From NCBI RefSeq assembly GCF_030380735.1, contig NZ_JAUDRZ010000002.1, positions 372,001 to 436,000 of the forward strand: DNA of 64,000 nt. Reading direction: 5' to 3'. Below are positions 55,293 to 62,969 of this stretch, piece after piece. The notes under the pieces are model-generated. The model did not search any database. It was not told where the DNA came from and saw only the letters and a list, made by a program, of their open reading frames with translations. Origin of the DNA: Rhizobium sp. S152. Its GTDB lineage: Bacteria > Pseudomonadota > Alphaproteobacteria > Rhizobiales > Rhizobiaceae. Position 1 is the stretch's first letter; every line of letters begins with the position of its first letter. A program made the position numbers and the translations under genes.

Positions 55293-56492
55293 CTATGCCA
55301 GGAAACGCTCCGTCAGGCGCGCCCACATGGCCGCACCCGCCGTCAGGCTATCGTCGGCGAAGTCATACTTGGCGCTGTGCAGGATGGCGGAGTTCATGCC
55401 GTTGCCGAGGCGCAGGAAGCTTCCCGGCTTGTGCTGCAGGAAGTGCGAGAAGTCCTCGCTGCCGGGGATCAGTGGGCAAAGCGCGACATTGCCCTCGCCG
55501 ACCAGTTCCTCGGCGACCATGCGAGCAAACTCTGTTTCCTTTTCCGAATTGACGACGACGGGGTTGCCGTAGGCGTAGTCGATCTCGACGGTGGCGCCGA
55601 AGCCCTCGACGAGGGAGGTCGTCAATGTGCGGATGCGCTTCTCGAGGGTCTCGCGGACCTTCGGATCGAAGGAGCGGACCGTAATCAGCATCTTGGCGCT
55701 TTCGGGAATGACGTTCGCGACCTCGCCGGCATGGATGGCGCCGACGGTGACGACAGCCGTCTGCGTCGGGTCGACATTGCGCGAGATGACCGACTGCAGC
55801 GCGACGACGAGATTGGCGGCGATGACAACAGGGTCGATCGTCAGATGCGGACGCGAGGCGTGGCCGCCCTTGCCTGTTATGGTGATTTCGACGGTATCGG
55901 CGGCCGCCATCAGCGGGCCGGAGCGCATCAGCCAGCTACCTTCTGGCGCGCCCGGATGGTTGTGCAGGCCGAAGATGGCGTCGAAGGGAAAACGCTTGAA
56001 CAGACCGTCGTCGATCATCGCCTGGGCACCGCTGAAGCCGCCGGCTTCCTCGGCCGGCTGGAAAATCAGGTTCACCGTGCCGTTGAACTTGCGGGTGCGC
56101 GCCAGATATTCGGCAGCGCCGAGGAGAACCGTCGTGTGGCCGTCGTGACCGCAGGCATGCATCTTGCCCGGCACCGTGCTCGCATAGGGCTTGCCGGTCT
56201 GCTCGGTGATCGGCAGTGCGTCCATGTCGGCGCGGATGGCGATGCTCTTCTTGCCGGCGCCCTGTGTCATGCGGGCGACGACGCCGTGGCCGCCGACATT
56301 GCGCGTCACCTCATAGCCCCAGCCTTCCAGCTTGTCGGCCACGAACTTGGCGGTCTCGGTTTCCTCGAACGACAGTTCGGGGTGTGCGTGCAGGTGCTGG
56401 CGGATGGCGCGAAGCTCGGCATCCTTGGGCTCGAAATCCGAAAGGCGGGCAAAATCGTTGTCGATGGTCATATCCGTTCCAATTTTTTGCAT
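55293..56492 (-). CDS. M20-family amidohydrolase (hippurate / N-acyl-amino-acid hydrolase type)
   Basis: 399 aa from the ATG at 56492; an ATG at 56471 is also possible. It has the metal-binding motifs of peptidase M20D: MHACGHDGHTTVLLGAAEYL (Cys/His ligands), FQPAEEAGGFSGAQAMIDDG (Glu-Glu), LHNHPGAPEG and PGSEDFSHFL. These enzymes split amides between an acyl or aromatic group and an amino acid (hippurate, IAA-amino acids, N-acetyl amino acids). It ends the polar amino-acid ABC operon, so the importer probably brings in its conjugated substrate (inference). Confidence 0.93.
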   Translation of the reverse strand: MQKIGTDMTIDNDFARLSDFEPKDAELRAIRQHLHAHPELSFEETETAKFVADKLEGWGYEVTRNVGGHGVVARMTQGAGKKSIAIRADMDALPITEQTGKPYASTVPGKMHACGHDGHTTVLLGAAEYLARTRKFNGTVNLIFQPAEEAGGFSGAQAMIDDGLFKRFPFDAIFGLHNHPGAPEGSWLMRSGPLMAAADTVEITITGKGGHASRPHLTIDPVVIAANLVVALQSVISRNVDPTQTAVVTVGAIHAGEVANVIPESAKMLITVRSFDPKVRETLEKRIRTLTTSLVEGFGATVEIDYAYGNPVVVNSEKETEFARMVAEELVGEGNVALCPLIPGSEDFSHFLQHKPGSFLRLGNGMNSAILHSAKYDFADDSLTAGAAMWARLTERFLA

Positions 56493-56569
56493 GCTCGGTC
56501 CTGCGCCGGCCCCGGTGAGGAGGCCGGCCGGTTTCTTGAAGTCGCTTTGAACGCCTGGTGGACGAGGCG

Positions 56570-57349
56570 TCAGAGGAAGCGCGACAGGAAGGCCTGCGTG
56601 CGCGGATGCTGCGGATTGCCGATCACATCCTCGGGCTTGCCCTGCTCGATGACCACGCCGCCATCCATGAACACCACGCGGTCGGCCGCCTCGCGGGCAA
56701 AGCCGATCTCGTGGGTGACGACGATCATGGTCAGGCCCTGCTTGGCGAGATCGCGCATCGTCGTAAGCACCTCGCCGACCAGTTCGGGATCGAGCGCCGA
56801 GGTCGGCTCGTCGAACAGCATCAGCTTCGGCTTGATCGCCAGAGCGCGGGCGATCGCAACGCGCTGTTGCTGGCCGCCGGAGAGCTGGCGCGGATAGGCG
56901 TTGGCCTTGTCCGAGAGGCCGACACGCTCGAGAAGCCGCTTGGCGTTGGCGATGGCATCCGCGCGCTTCTCACCGTGGACGCCAACAGGCGCCTCGATGA
57001 TGTTTTGCAGCACCGTCATGTGCGGGTAGAGGTTGAACTGCTGGAACACCATGCCGATCTTGCGGCGCTGGCGGGCGATGCCGTTGGGCGACAGCCGCTC
57101 CAGCCGGTTGTTGCGCACCCGGTAGCCGATCTGCTCGCCATCCACCTCGATATAGCCCTTCTGAATGGACTCGAGGTGGTTGATACAGCGCAGAAATGTC
57201 GATTTGCCCGAGCCGGATGGGCCGAGAACGACGACCACTTCGCCCGGCATGATGTCGAGGTCGATCCCCTTCAGCACTTCGAGATGGTCGAAGGACTTGT
57301 GGACGTTGCGGGCCTGGACCAGCGGCTTGCTATTGGAGACGGCGGTCAA
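56570..57349 (-). CDS. Polar amino-acid ABC transporter ATP-binding protein
   Basis: 259 aa. Walker [13 protein letters not shown] is at about residues 43-54, then [53 protein letters not shown] and [16 protein letters not shown], the GlnQ/HisP pattern. It overlaps the permease gene by 4 bp and powers uptake of an amino acid or a derivative. Confidence 0.95.
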   Translation of the reverse strand: MTAVSNSKPLVQARNVHKSFDHLEVLKGIDLDIMPGEVVVVLGPSGSGKSTFLRCINHLESIQKGYIEVDGEQIGYRVRNNRLERLSPNGIARQRRKIGMVFQQFNLYPHMTVLQNIIEAPVGVHGEKRADAIANAKRLLERVGLSDKANAYPRQLSGGQQQRVAIARALAIKPKLMLFDEPTSALDPELVGEVLTTMRDLAKQGLTMIVVTHEIGFAREAADRVVFMDGGVVIEQGKPEDVIGNPQHPRTQAFLSRFL

Positions 57350-58275
57350 TGGCTTGCCTCCTCTGTGGCAACGGCGGCGGGCTTGGCGATGGCGCCATTG
57401 CGGCGTTCACTGCGGCCGTAATAGGCTTCGATGTAGCTTTGGCCGATGTTCAGCACCGAGGTGATGAGCAGATACCAGATGACGGCTACGAGCAGCATCG
57501 GGATGATTTCGAAGGTGCGGTTGTAGATCGACTGTACCGAATAGAGCAGATCGGCCATGGCGATGACGCTGACAAGCGACGTTGCCTTGATCATGCTGAT
57601 CAGCTGGTTTCCTGTTGGCGGCACGATCGAGCGCATTGCCTGCGGAATGATGATCCGCCACAGCGCTCTGCCCTTGGTCATGCCGAAGGCTTCGGCGGTT
57701 TCCGCCTGGCCACGATCGACGGAGAGAAGGCCGCCACGGATGATTTCCGCCATGTAGGCTGCCTCGTTTAGCGCCAGACCGACGATCGCCGCCGTCATCG
57801 GCGTGATCACCGCATTCGTGTCCCAGCTGATGAGAGACGGACCGAACGGGATCGCGATCGACAGCTGCGGAAACAGCGTCGACATGTTGTACCAGAAGAT
57901 CAGCTGGACGAGCAGCGGCGTGCCGCGGAAGAACCAGATGAACAGCGAGGCGAATCCGCTCGCCAGCCGATCGCTGGACATCCGCATGATGGCGATGATC
58001 AGGCCGAGTGCCACGCCGAGGATCATGGCGACGACGGTCAGACCGAGGCTGACATAGAGGCCGCTGATGACGGTCGGGTCGAAGAAATACTGGGCAACGA
58101 CGGGCCAGCCGAAATTCTCGTTGTTGGCGACGATCCAGACGAAGTTGAGGACGATGACCGCGATGACGATCCACAGCACGAGACGCCCCGTCCGGAACGG
58201 CGTGTGGGCCGTCACCACATCGCGAAAGTCAGCACCGCCCGAAGGCGGTGCATTGGTCGTGGTTTCAGTGCTCAT
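57346..58275 (-). CDS. Polar amino-acid ABC transporter permease
   Basis: 309 aa. The HisM/GlnP permease motif [24 protein letters not shown] sequence is seen at about 165-185, followed by the EAA loop [20 protein letters not shown]. One permease gene is present, so the transporter is probably a homodimer. About 30 cytoplasmic residues precede the first membrane segment. Overlaps link it to the binding-protein gene (4 bp) and the ATPase gene. Confidence 0.93.
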   Translation of the reverse strand: MSTETTTNAPPSGGADFRDVVTAHTPFRTGRLVLWIVIAVIVLNFVWIVANNENFGWPVVAQYFFDPTVISGLYVSLGLTVVAMILGVALGLIIAIMRMSSDRLASGFASLFIWFFRGTPLLVQLIFWYNMSTLFPQLSIAIPFGPSLISWDTNAVITPMTAAIVGLALNEAAYMAEIIRGGLLSVDRGQAETAEAFGMTKGRALWRIIIPQAMRSIVPPTGNQLISMIKATSLVSVIAMADLLYSVQSIYNRTFEIIPMLLVAVIWYLLITSVLNIGQSYIEAYYGRSERRNGAIAKPAAVATEEASH

Positions 58276-59162
58276 TTGGGAAGCTGTCCGCCGAGGTTGA
58301 GACCGGGTTCCTTGATCATGTTGTTCTCAAGGCCCCACTTTTTCATGATCGCGGCATAGCTGCCGTCGGCCATCAGAACCTTGATGGCGTCGATCAGGAT
58401 AGGTCCGAGCGGCGAGCCCTTCGGCACGACGGCGCCCTGGAAAATATCCGAGAAGCCATTTTTCTGGCCGACGCCGGTCAGTTCCAGCTGGCCGTTCGCC
58501 TGCTGGACGAAGTAGGTCAGCGGCGCCTGCGAGGAGAAGAAGGCGTCGGCGCGCTTGGAGCGGACGGCCAAGATCGAGGCCGGCTGGTCGGTATAGGACT
58601 GAACCTCGACCGCACCCTTGCCATCGGCGACGCACTTGTCCGACTGCGCCTTGATCACCCGCTCGGCGGAGCCGCCGGCCATCACCGAGATGCGCTGGCC
58701 GCAGGATGTTTCGAGCGAGGTGATGCCCTTCGGATTGCCCTTCACGGTTGCGAAGACGACATATTCCTGAACCCAATCGACGAAGTCGTTGGCGGCTTCG
58801 CGATCCTTGTAGTCGCCGACCGGGCCGAAAGCGAACTGATAACGGCCGGAGTTCACGCCGGCGAGTAGCGCCGGCAGGCCGCCGACGGTGGCATGCTCGA
58901 TCTTGACGCCAAGAACCGCGCCGAGGGCTTCCGTCAGATCGGCACTGGCGCCGGTCATGACGGTACCGGTGACGATTTCGTAGGGAGGGAACGAACCGTT
59001 GTTGACGGAGATCATCTTGCCCGCGGTCTTGATCTCCTCCGGCAGCCTGTCGTGCAGTGCCTGATCGACCGAGAGCTTGGGCAGTGCGGCATCCTGTGCC
59101 ATGGCCGTTCCCGACAGCAGGAAGCCGGCCAATGCGAGGGAGGTAAGCAATTTCGATGGCAT
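58272..59162 (-). CDS. Amino-acid ABC transporter periplasmic binding protein (family 3)
   Basis: 296 aa with signal peptide LLTSLALAGFLLSGTAMAQ. The family 3 solute-binding fold is seen in ISVNNGSFPPYEIVTG, GVKIEHATVGGLPALLAGV, RISVMAGGSAERVIKAQSDK and KGSPLGPILIDAIKVLMADG. It captures an amino acid or conjugate for the permease encoded downstream. The ligand cannot be read with confidence. Confidence 0.92.
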   Translation of the reverse strand: MPSKLLTSLALAGFLLSGTAMAQDAALPKLSVDQALHDRLPEEIKTAGKMISVNNGSFPPYEIVTGTVMTGASADLTEALGAVLGVKIEHATVGGLPALLAGVNSGRYQFAFGPVGDYKDREAANDFVDWVQEYVVFATVKGNPKGITSLETSCGQRISVMAGGSAERVIKAQSDKCVADGKGAVEVQSYTDQPASILAVRSKRADAFFSSQAPLTYFVQQANGQLELTGVGQKNGFSDIFQGAVVPKGSPLGPILIDAIKVLMADGSYAAIMKKWGLENNMIKEPGLNLGGQLPK

Positions 59163-59235
59163 TTCGGTATTCCCCTTTTTCTCTGATGGAATGCGCGTTT
59201 ATGAGGTGCTCACGGCGAATTACGACCGCCCGGAT

Positions 59236-60186
59236 TTACCGGTTCGGGAAAAGCTCTTCAGGTGCCAGAACCCGCGGCAGAATGCCTTGCTGATGCAGTT
59301 CTTCGGAGAAGTCGGCAATCATCTTGCGGTTGGGTTCGAAGCCGCTAACGTTCCAGTTTTCCGGAAGATCGGTCGCGATCTTGCGGATTTCGTCAAACAT
59401 CCACGGTGTCGTCTCGGCGTACTTGCGACGCTTGGCTGTCCAGATCCGCTGAGATTCATCGATCATGTCGCTCAGTTCAGCCGCAAGCCAGGGATGCTCC
59501 GCGGCAATTTCCGCCTTAATGCCGATAAGATGCATGCCGGGCACGTAGCCGACATCATTGAAATAGGCGAGTTCGGCGCCGCGGAAATCCCCCAGCACCT
59601 GGCGGAAGGGCGAATCCGCGTTGAAGTAGCCTTCCGGCATGAAGGGCGTGAAGATGGCATCGAGAAAACCTTCACGAAGAAGGTCGACCATCGGCCGCTC
59701 GCCGGGAGCGGCCTCGATGCGGCCGGCGCGGCCAAAGCCATCGAGACGGTCGACGATCGGATGCGCCTCGGTGAGGCGACCGGCATACCACGTGGCGTCC
59801 TCGACGCCCACGCCCTCGCGCCGCAGGGCGGCACGGGTCCAGGTATTACCGGAGTCGCGCCATCCGGTCACACCGATCCGCTTGCCGGCGAGCTGGCTCA
59901 GCGCGGTGATGGGGCTGTCCTTCATGGTGATGACGCAGCGGTGGCGGAAGCCACGCATGATGAAATTGGGAACGCCGACAACCGTCTCATCGCCATCGAT
60001 GCGAAGCTGAGTATAGCGGCTGAAGGACATCTCGGCCGCGTCGTGCAACTCGTCCCTGCCGACATGCGAGACCAGGGTTCCTACCCGATCGACCTTCACC
60101 TCGACGCGCGGCGAGGAGACATCTCCAAGCACGAGGGGCGTCATGTAATCCCAGTCTCTCAAAGCCAAACGGATTGTAATCGGCAT
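59236..60186 (-). CDS. 4,5-dihydroxyphthalate decarboxylase-like / NMT1-fold protein
   Basis: 316 aa. No signal peptide is seen (start MPITIRLALRDWDYMTPL). The sequence resembles the 4,5-dihydroxyphthalate decarboxylase family, which shares the two-lobed NMT1/periplasmic-binding fold: MSFSRYTQLRIDGDE, GKRIGVTGWRDSGNTWTRAA, TPFMPEGYFNADSPFRQVL and NDVGYVPGMHLIGIKAEIAA. It is probably a cytoplasmic enzyme or ligand-binding protein. It is the first gene of the operon facing the MocR regulator. Function is not certain. Confidence 0.75.
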   Translation of the reverse strand: MPITIRLALRDWDYMTPLVLGDVSSPRVEVKVDRVGTLVSHVGRDELHDAAEMSFSRYTQLRIDGDETVVGVPNFIMRGFRHRCVITMKDSPITALSQLAGKRIGVTGWRDSGNTWTRAALRREGVGVEDATWYAGRLTEAHPIVDRLDGFGRAGRIEAAPGERPMVDLLREGFLDAIFTPFMPEGYFNADSPFRQVLGDFRGAELAYFNDVGYVPGMHLIGIKAEIAAEHPWLAAELSDMIDESQRIWTAKRRKYAETTPWMFDEIRKIATDLPENWNVSGFEPNRKMIADFSEELHQQGILPRVLAPEELFPNR

Positions 60187-60224
60187 GCAATTCTCTCGCT
60201 AAAAATGGATTGCTGATTGCGTGA

Positions 60225-60276
60225 ATAAATGTTCAATATACATTGATCAAATGTTATTATGTTATTGAACATTTAT
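60225..60276. promoter_or_regulatory. Inverted repeat in the divergent mocR promoter region
   Basis: ATAAATGTTCAAT (60225-60237) and ATTGAACATTTAT (60264-60276) are perfect 13-bp inverted arms, 26 bp apart, between the divergent genes. The right arm is the first 13 bp of the duplicated segment and therefore recurs at 60486-60498. It is a likely operator for the MocR-type protein. Confidence 0.65.
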
Positions 60277-60707
60277 AGTGGTGACAAAATGAGCGATGCC
60301 CGCAGCGCCGAATGGTTTGCTGAAAAAATAAGCGACAGGACGATCCGGGGAATAGCTTTGGAAACCAGCGCATTAATACGCGCGGGCGTCTTGCCTGTTG
60401 GAACGAAACTGCCGGCTGTTCGCGATCTGGCATTTCGGCTGCAGGTCAGCCCAGCGACCATCTCAGAGGCATGGAGCGAACTGCGATTGAACATTTATAG
60501 TGGTGACAAAATGAGCGATGCCCGCAGCGCCGAATGGTTTGCTGAAAAAATAAGCGACAGGACGATCCGGGGAATAGCTTTGGAAACCAGCGCATTAATA
60601 CGCGCGGGCGTCTTGCCTGTTGGAACGAAACTGCCGGCTGTTCGCGATCTGGCATTTCGGCTGCAGGTCAGCCCAGCGACCATCTCAGAGGCATGGAGCG
60701 AACTGCG
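60264..60707 (+). repeat. Perfect 222-bp tandem direct duplication inside the mocR-type gene
   Basis: Copy 1 is 60264-60485 and copy 2 is 60486-60707; they abut and appear identical. Each copy holds 25 bp of upstream sequence, the start codon and the first helix-turn-helix part of the gene. 222 is a multiple of three, so the frame is kept. No insertion sequence flanks the repeat. Confidence 0.97.
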
Positions 60708-61839
60708 GCGGCAAAAAATCATCACCGGTCGCGGTCGCAATGGCACCTGGGTGAGCGGAGATCGTTTCGTGGCCCGGCCGGAGCGATTGGCGAGTTCCGG
60801 CAATTACGGCGAAAACGTTCTCGATCTCACGCGGGCCGGGCCTGATGTTCGACTGTTGCCACCGCTGGCCGAGGCGATGGCCTACGGTGCTTCCGCTCAC
60901 GAACTCAACAGCTACGAACGCAGCAGAATTCTGCCGGAACTGGAGGTGGCAGCGCGCGCGACCTGGCCTTACGATCCCGAGGCATTCCTTGCTACCAATG
61001 GCGGCTACAATGCCATCTACACGCTGTTTCATGCGCTGGTGACGTCGGGCAACACGGTCGCGATCGAGAATCCCACGGCGATGCGCCTTCTCGACATCCT
61101 GGAAGATCGCGGCGTCCGCATCATTCCTGTCGAATGCGATAATGACGGTCCGATCGTCTCGTCGCTGCAGCAGGCTATGCTCCAAAAGCCGTCGGCATTT
61201 CTCTTTCAGCCTCGCCTGCATTCGGTCACTGGCCAGACGGTCAGCAAGGAAAGGATCGAAGCGCTGGGCGACGTGCTGGAGGGTACGGACACGCTTATAA
61301 TCGAAGACGATGGCGTCGCGGATGTCTCCGATGCACCGCGGCAATCGTTGGGAGCACGCTTTCCCGATCGCGTGATCCACATCCTCTCCTATTCTAAGAC
61401 GCTGGGACCCGATCTGCGGCTTGCGGTTCTGTCGAGTTCGAAGGCGATTGTCGAGGAAATCCAATCGTACCGCAGCTTCAGCGCAGGTTGGACCAGCCGG
61501 GTGTTGCAATCCGCGGGAGCATGGTTGCTGCGAGATCCTTCGACGCAGGAAACCGTTGCGCGAGCCGGCGAAATTTATGCGCAACGTCGCGACACACTGT
61601 CCAATGCGCTGCGGGAGCGGGGTCTCACAGTGGAGAATGGGAAGGGTCTTTGCAACTGGATACCGGTGACATCGGCGCAGTTCGCGATGGTCACGCTTGC
61701 CGCCCGGGGAATCGCCGTTCATCCCGGAACGAAATTCTCGATCACGCCGAGTAACTATATCCGCGTTGCGACGGGAGCGTTGACCGATCGTTGCGAGGAA
61801 GTGGCGGATGGGATTGCCTTGGCGTCCGGACCGCCTTGA
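60289..61839 (+). CDS. MocR-type GntR/aminotransferase regulator with duplicated N-terminus
   Basis: 516 aa from the ATG in the first repeat copy; 442 aa if translation starts at the equivalent ATG at 60511 in the second copy, which is probably the ancestral start. The winged-helix segment (LPAVRDLAFRLQVSPATISE) occurs twice, joined by the former untranslated leader read as LNIYSGDK. The rest is a fold-I PLP aminotransferase domain: ATNGGYNAIYTLFHALV, VIHILSYSKTLGPDLRLAVL with the PLP Lys, and AARGIAVHPGTKFS. It probably controls the divergent transport/amidohydrolase operon. Confidence 0.9.
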   Translation: MSDARSAEWFAEKISDRTIRGIALETSALIRAGVLPVGTKLPAVRDLAFRLQVSPATISEAWSELRLNIYSGDKMSDARSAEWFAEKISDRTIRGIALETSALIRAGVLPVGTKLPAVRDLAFRLQVSPATISEAWSELRRQKIITGRGRNGTWVSGDRFVARPERLASSGNYGENVLDLTRAGPDVRLLPPLAEAMAYGASAHELNSYERSRILPELEVAARATWPYDPEAFLATNGGYNAIYTLFHALVTSGNTVAIENPTAMRLLDILEDRGVRIIPVECDNDGPIVSSLQQAMLQKPSAFLFQPRLHSVTGQTVSKERIEALGDVLEGTDTLIIEDDGVADVSDAPRQSLGARFPDRVIHILSYSKTLGPDLRLAVLSSSKAIVEEIQSYRSFSAGWTSRVLQSAGAWLLRDPSTQETVARAGEIYAQRRDTLSNALRERGLTVENGKGLCNWIPVTSAQFAMVTLAARGIAVHPGTKFSITPSNYIRVATGALTDRCEEVADGIALASGPP

Positions 61840-61845
61840 GCAAGC

Positions 61846-61882
61846 AAAAATCCTGCGATGAAGTGCAACTCCACCGCAGGAT
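61846..61882 (-). terminator. Intrinsic terminator of the DUF992 gene
   Basis: ATCCTGCG and CGCAGGAT (61850-61857 and 61875-61882) form a perfect 8-bp stem. On the minus strand the stem is followed by TTTTT. It lies just after the DUF992 stop and also close to the convergent mocR stop. Confidence 0.75.
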
Positions 61883-61893
61883 CTGGTTTGCGA

Positions 61894-62415
61894 TTAGCCC
61901 GCGGGCGTCAGGGTGACCGAGGTACCGGTCGCCGCAACGTTCAGGCCGAGCTGGCCGGTGACGCTGATCGTCTGCAGCTGGATGGAGCCGGCCGTGCCGC
62001 CAACGAGAACGTTGGCACCAACACCGCCCACCAGGGTCGCCTCGGCCGTAATACCCTGATAAAGGCCGCCGAGGGAGCCGCGGTGATAGCCGGCGGTCGG
62101 AGCGAAAACGGCCCAGACAAGGCGACCGCGCGTGGTGAAGCCGAGATCGACACCCATCTTGCGGATGACGCCGGAGTAGTGATCCTGCGTGCCGCGTGTG
62201 GAGGAGAAGACGCAATCGGCCGACTTGGCTGAGCCCAGAACGTAGCCGACGCCGCCACCGACGTCACAGGTGAGCACGCCGATCTTCACGCCATCGCGAT
62301 CATCGGGCTGCTCATAGGCAGGGGCGGTGGTGACGAGATCGGCGGCCTGTGCCGTCGAGGCTGCTACCGGGCCGAGCGACGCAACGGCAGCGAGCGTAGC
62401 GATGAAGGTCTTCAT
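61894..62415 (-). CDS. Secreted DUF992 protein
   Basis: 173 aa with a signal peptide (MKTFIATLAAVASLGPVAAS, cleaved near AQA/AD at residue 24). The DUF992 pattern is visible: VKIGVLTCDVGGGVGYVLGS, DCVFSSTRGTQDHYSGVIRK, LVWAVFAPTAGYHRGSLGG and LQLQ-like/VTGQLGLNVAAT at the end. Cys50 and Cys68 could form a disulfide. DUF992 proteins are common in Rhizobiales; function is unknown. It is a single gene with its own terminator. Confidence 0.9.
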   Translation of the reverse strand: MKTFIATLAAVASLGPVAASTAQAADLVTTAPAYEQPDDRDGVKIGVLTCDVGGGVGYVLGSAKSADCVFSSTRGTQDHYSGVIRKMGVDLGFTTRGRLVWAVFAPTAGYHRGSLGGLYQGITAEATLVGGVGANVLVGGTAGSIQLQTISVTGQLGLNVAATGTSVTLTPAG

Positions 62416-62687
62416 TTTTTTCTCCTTGCTGTAGAGGCGGGGCAGACGTTGCTGCTTGCCTTGTGGACGAATGTCCGAGTCGGCGGGAAACTATGGTCTT
62501 CCTTGGAGTTGAGCTTCAATGAGACGAAAGTAAGTCAATGTCCTTCAGGTCGGATGCGCTTGGGTCGTAAACAGTCGATCAGAACAATTGTTCCGCATAC
62601 GTCCGAGAAAACCGCAATCGGCACTTCACGTTTCAAGACATTGTATTTCATGGGTGATTGGCGCTCGAGAAGACTGGCTTGGCGCCA

Positions 62688-62840
62688 TCAGGCCTTCTGC
62701 GCGGGCTTTGTCGCCTGCTTATCCGCTGCCTTCTCTCCATCCTGCTTCTTCGCGTTCTTCAGCTTTTCGAGCAGTTTCTGTTTTGCCTCGTCGGCCGCCT
62801 TGCGCCGGTTTGCAAAGCTATCGTCGCCTGGATGTCTCAA
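62688..62840 (-). CDS. DUF6481-like small charged protein
   Basis: 50 aa with a TTG start at 62840 preceded by AAGGACG at about 8 bp. The sequence begins MRHPGDDSFANRRKAADEAK and continues as a Lys/Ala/Glu-rich helix ending QATKPAQKA. The F-x-x-R-x-x-A-A-x-x-A-K-Q start followed by a charged helix resembles rhizobial DUF6481 proteins, though this one is short. It is highly positively charged. Function is unknown. Confidence 0.6.
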   Translation of the reverse strand: MRHPGDDSFANRRKAADEAKQKLLEKLKNAKKQDGEKAADKQATKPAQKA

Positions 62841-62969
62841 TGATTTCGTCCTTCGAGTTTCGTGGCACTGGAAGCCGTCCGAAAACGGGCGGCATCGCTA
62901 TATAGTAGCGTTGCCGCTTGAGGCAAACAATGCAACCGCGCCGGCCCTTGGCGACGCCGCCGAATGGAA

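Noticed and set aside
60264..60707. Insertion sequence as the cause of the mocR repeat
   Set aside because: There are no terminal inverted repeats, no transposase and no target duplication; the repeat consists only of the gene's own sequence.
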